A DNA stretch of 5,684 bases. Source: DASZZV01 sp035544835. GTDB lineage: Bacteria; Acidobacteriota; Thermoanaerobaculia; Gp7-AA8. Positions 5,641 to 5,684 of this stretch are shown piece after piece. The position numbers and the translations under genes were made by a program. The stretch is from positions 1-5,684 of the forward strand of contig DASZZV010000231.1 of assembly GCA_035544835.1 (NCBI GenBank), written 5' to 3'. The first letter of the stretch is position 1, and the number at the start of each line of letters is the position of its first letter. The notes beneath the pieces are model-generated. The model was not told the DNA's origin and did no database searches. It saw only the letters and a program-made list of their open reading frames with translations.

Positions 5641-5684
5641 GGGCCTTGCGGTGTGGAGTCTTGGAGCTCTCTTACGATTGTGCG

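Overview
The window is GC-rich, densely coding DNA from a Gram-negative (two-membrane) bacterium. It has a TonB-type energy transducer, a secreted DUF3187-type protein, a GT39-like membrane glycosyltransferase and several intergenic palindromic repeats. Repeats built on GTCATCCTGAGCG, on a GCACAGGCACT arm and on CCGGGCGTAAGCCCGG are, in my experience, common between genes of Acidobacteriota and related metagenome lineages, so I lean that way. No rRNA or other marker is present and the assignment is tentative.

Layout. (1) Positions 1-122, minus strand: the probable 5' end of a membrane-protein gene that runs off the left edge. (2) 123-260: a divergent intergenic region with a good sigma-70-like promoter facing right (TTGAGA, 17 bp, TATAAG). 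(3) 261-1364 and 1361-2413: a two-gene operon joined by an ATGA overlap. The first gene encodes a secreted DUF3187-family protein. The second encodes a membrane-anchored dual-specificity/tyrosine phosphatase with an additional C-terminal beta-rich domain. (4) 2414-2690: a spacer containing a 122-bp inverted-repeat element. (5) 2691-4217: a GT39/ArnT-like polytopic glycosyltransferase. (6) 4218-4748: a 531-bp gene-free stretch with a nested inverted repeat (arms about 54 bp, an inner perfect 26-bp palindrome), followed by an operator-like palindrome and the tonB ribosome-binding site. (7) 4749-5510: a TonB-family protein. (8) 5511-5684: gene-free, with two copies of a GTCATCC(T/C)GAGCG repeat.

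All four complete genes read rightwards and concern the cell envelope: a probable periplasmic or outer-membrane protein, an anchored phosphatase, a lipid-linked-sugar transferase and an energy transducer. Only the first two are clearly co-transcribed. I see no complete new defence or mobile system. The most unusual signals are in the repeats: within each of the two palindromic elements, copies of a module keep the same loop but change both sides of the stem, so pairing is preserved. The phosphatase/beta-domain fusion is the most interesting protein.
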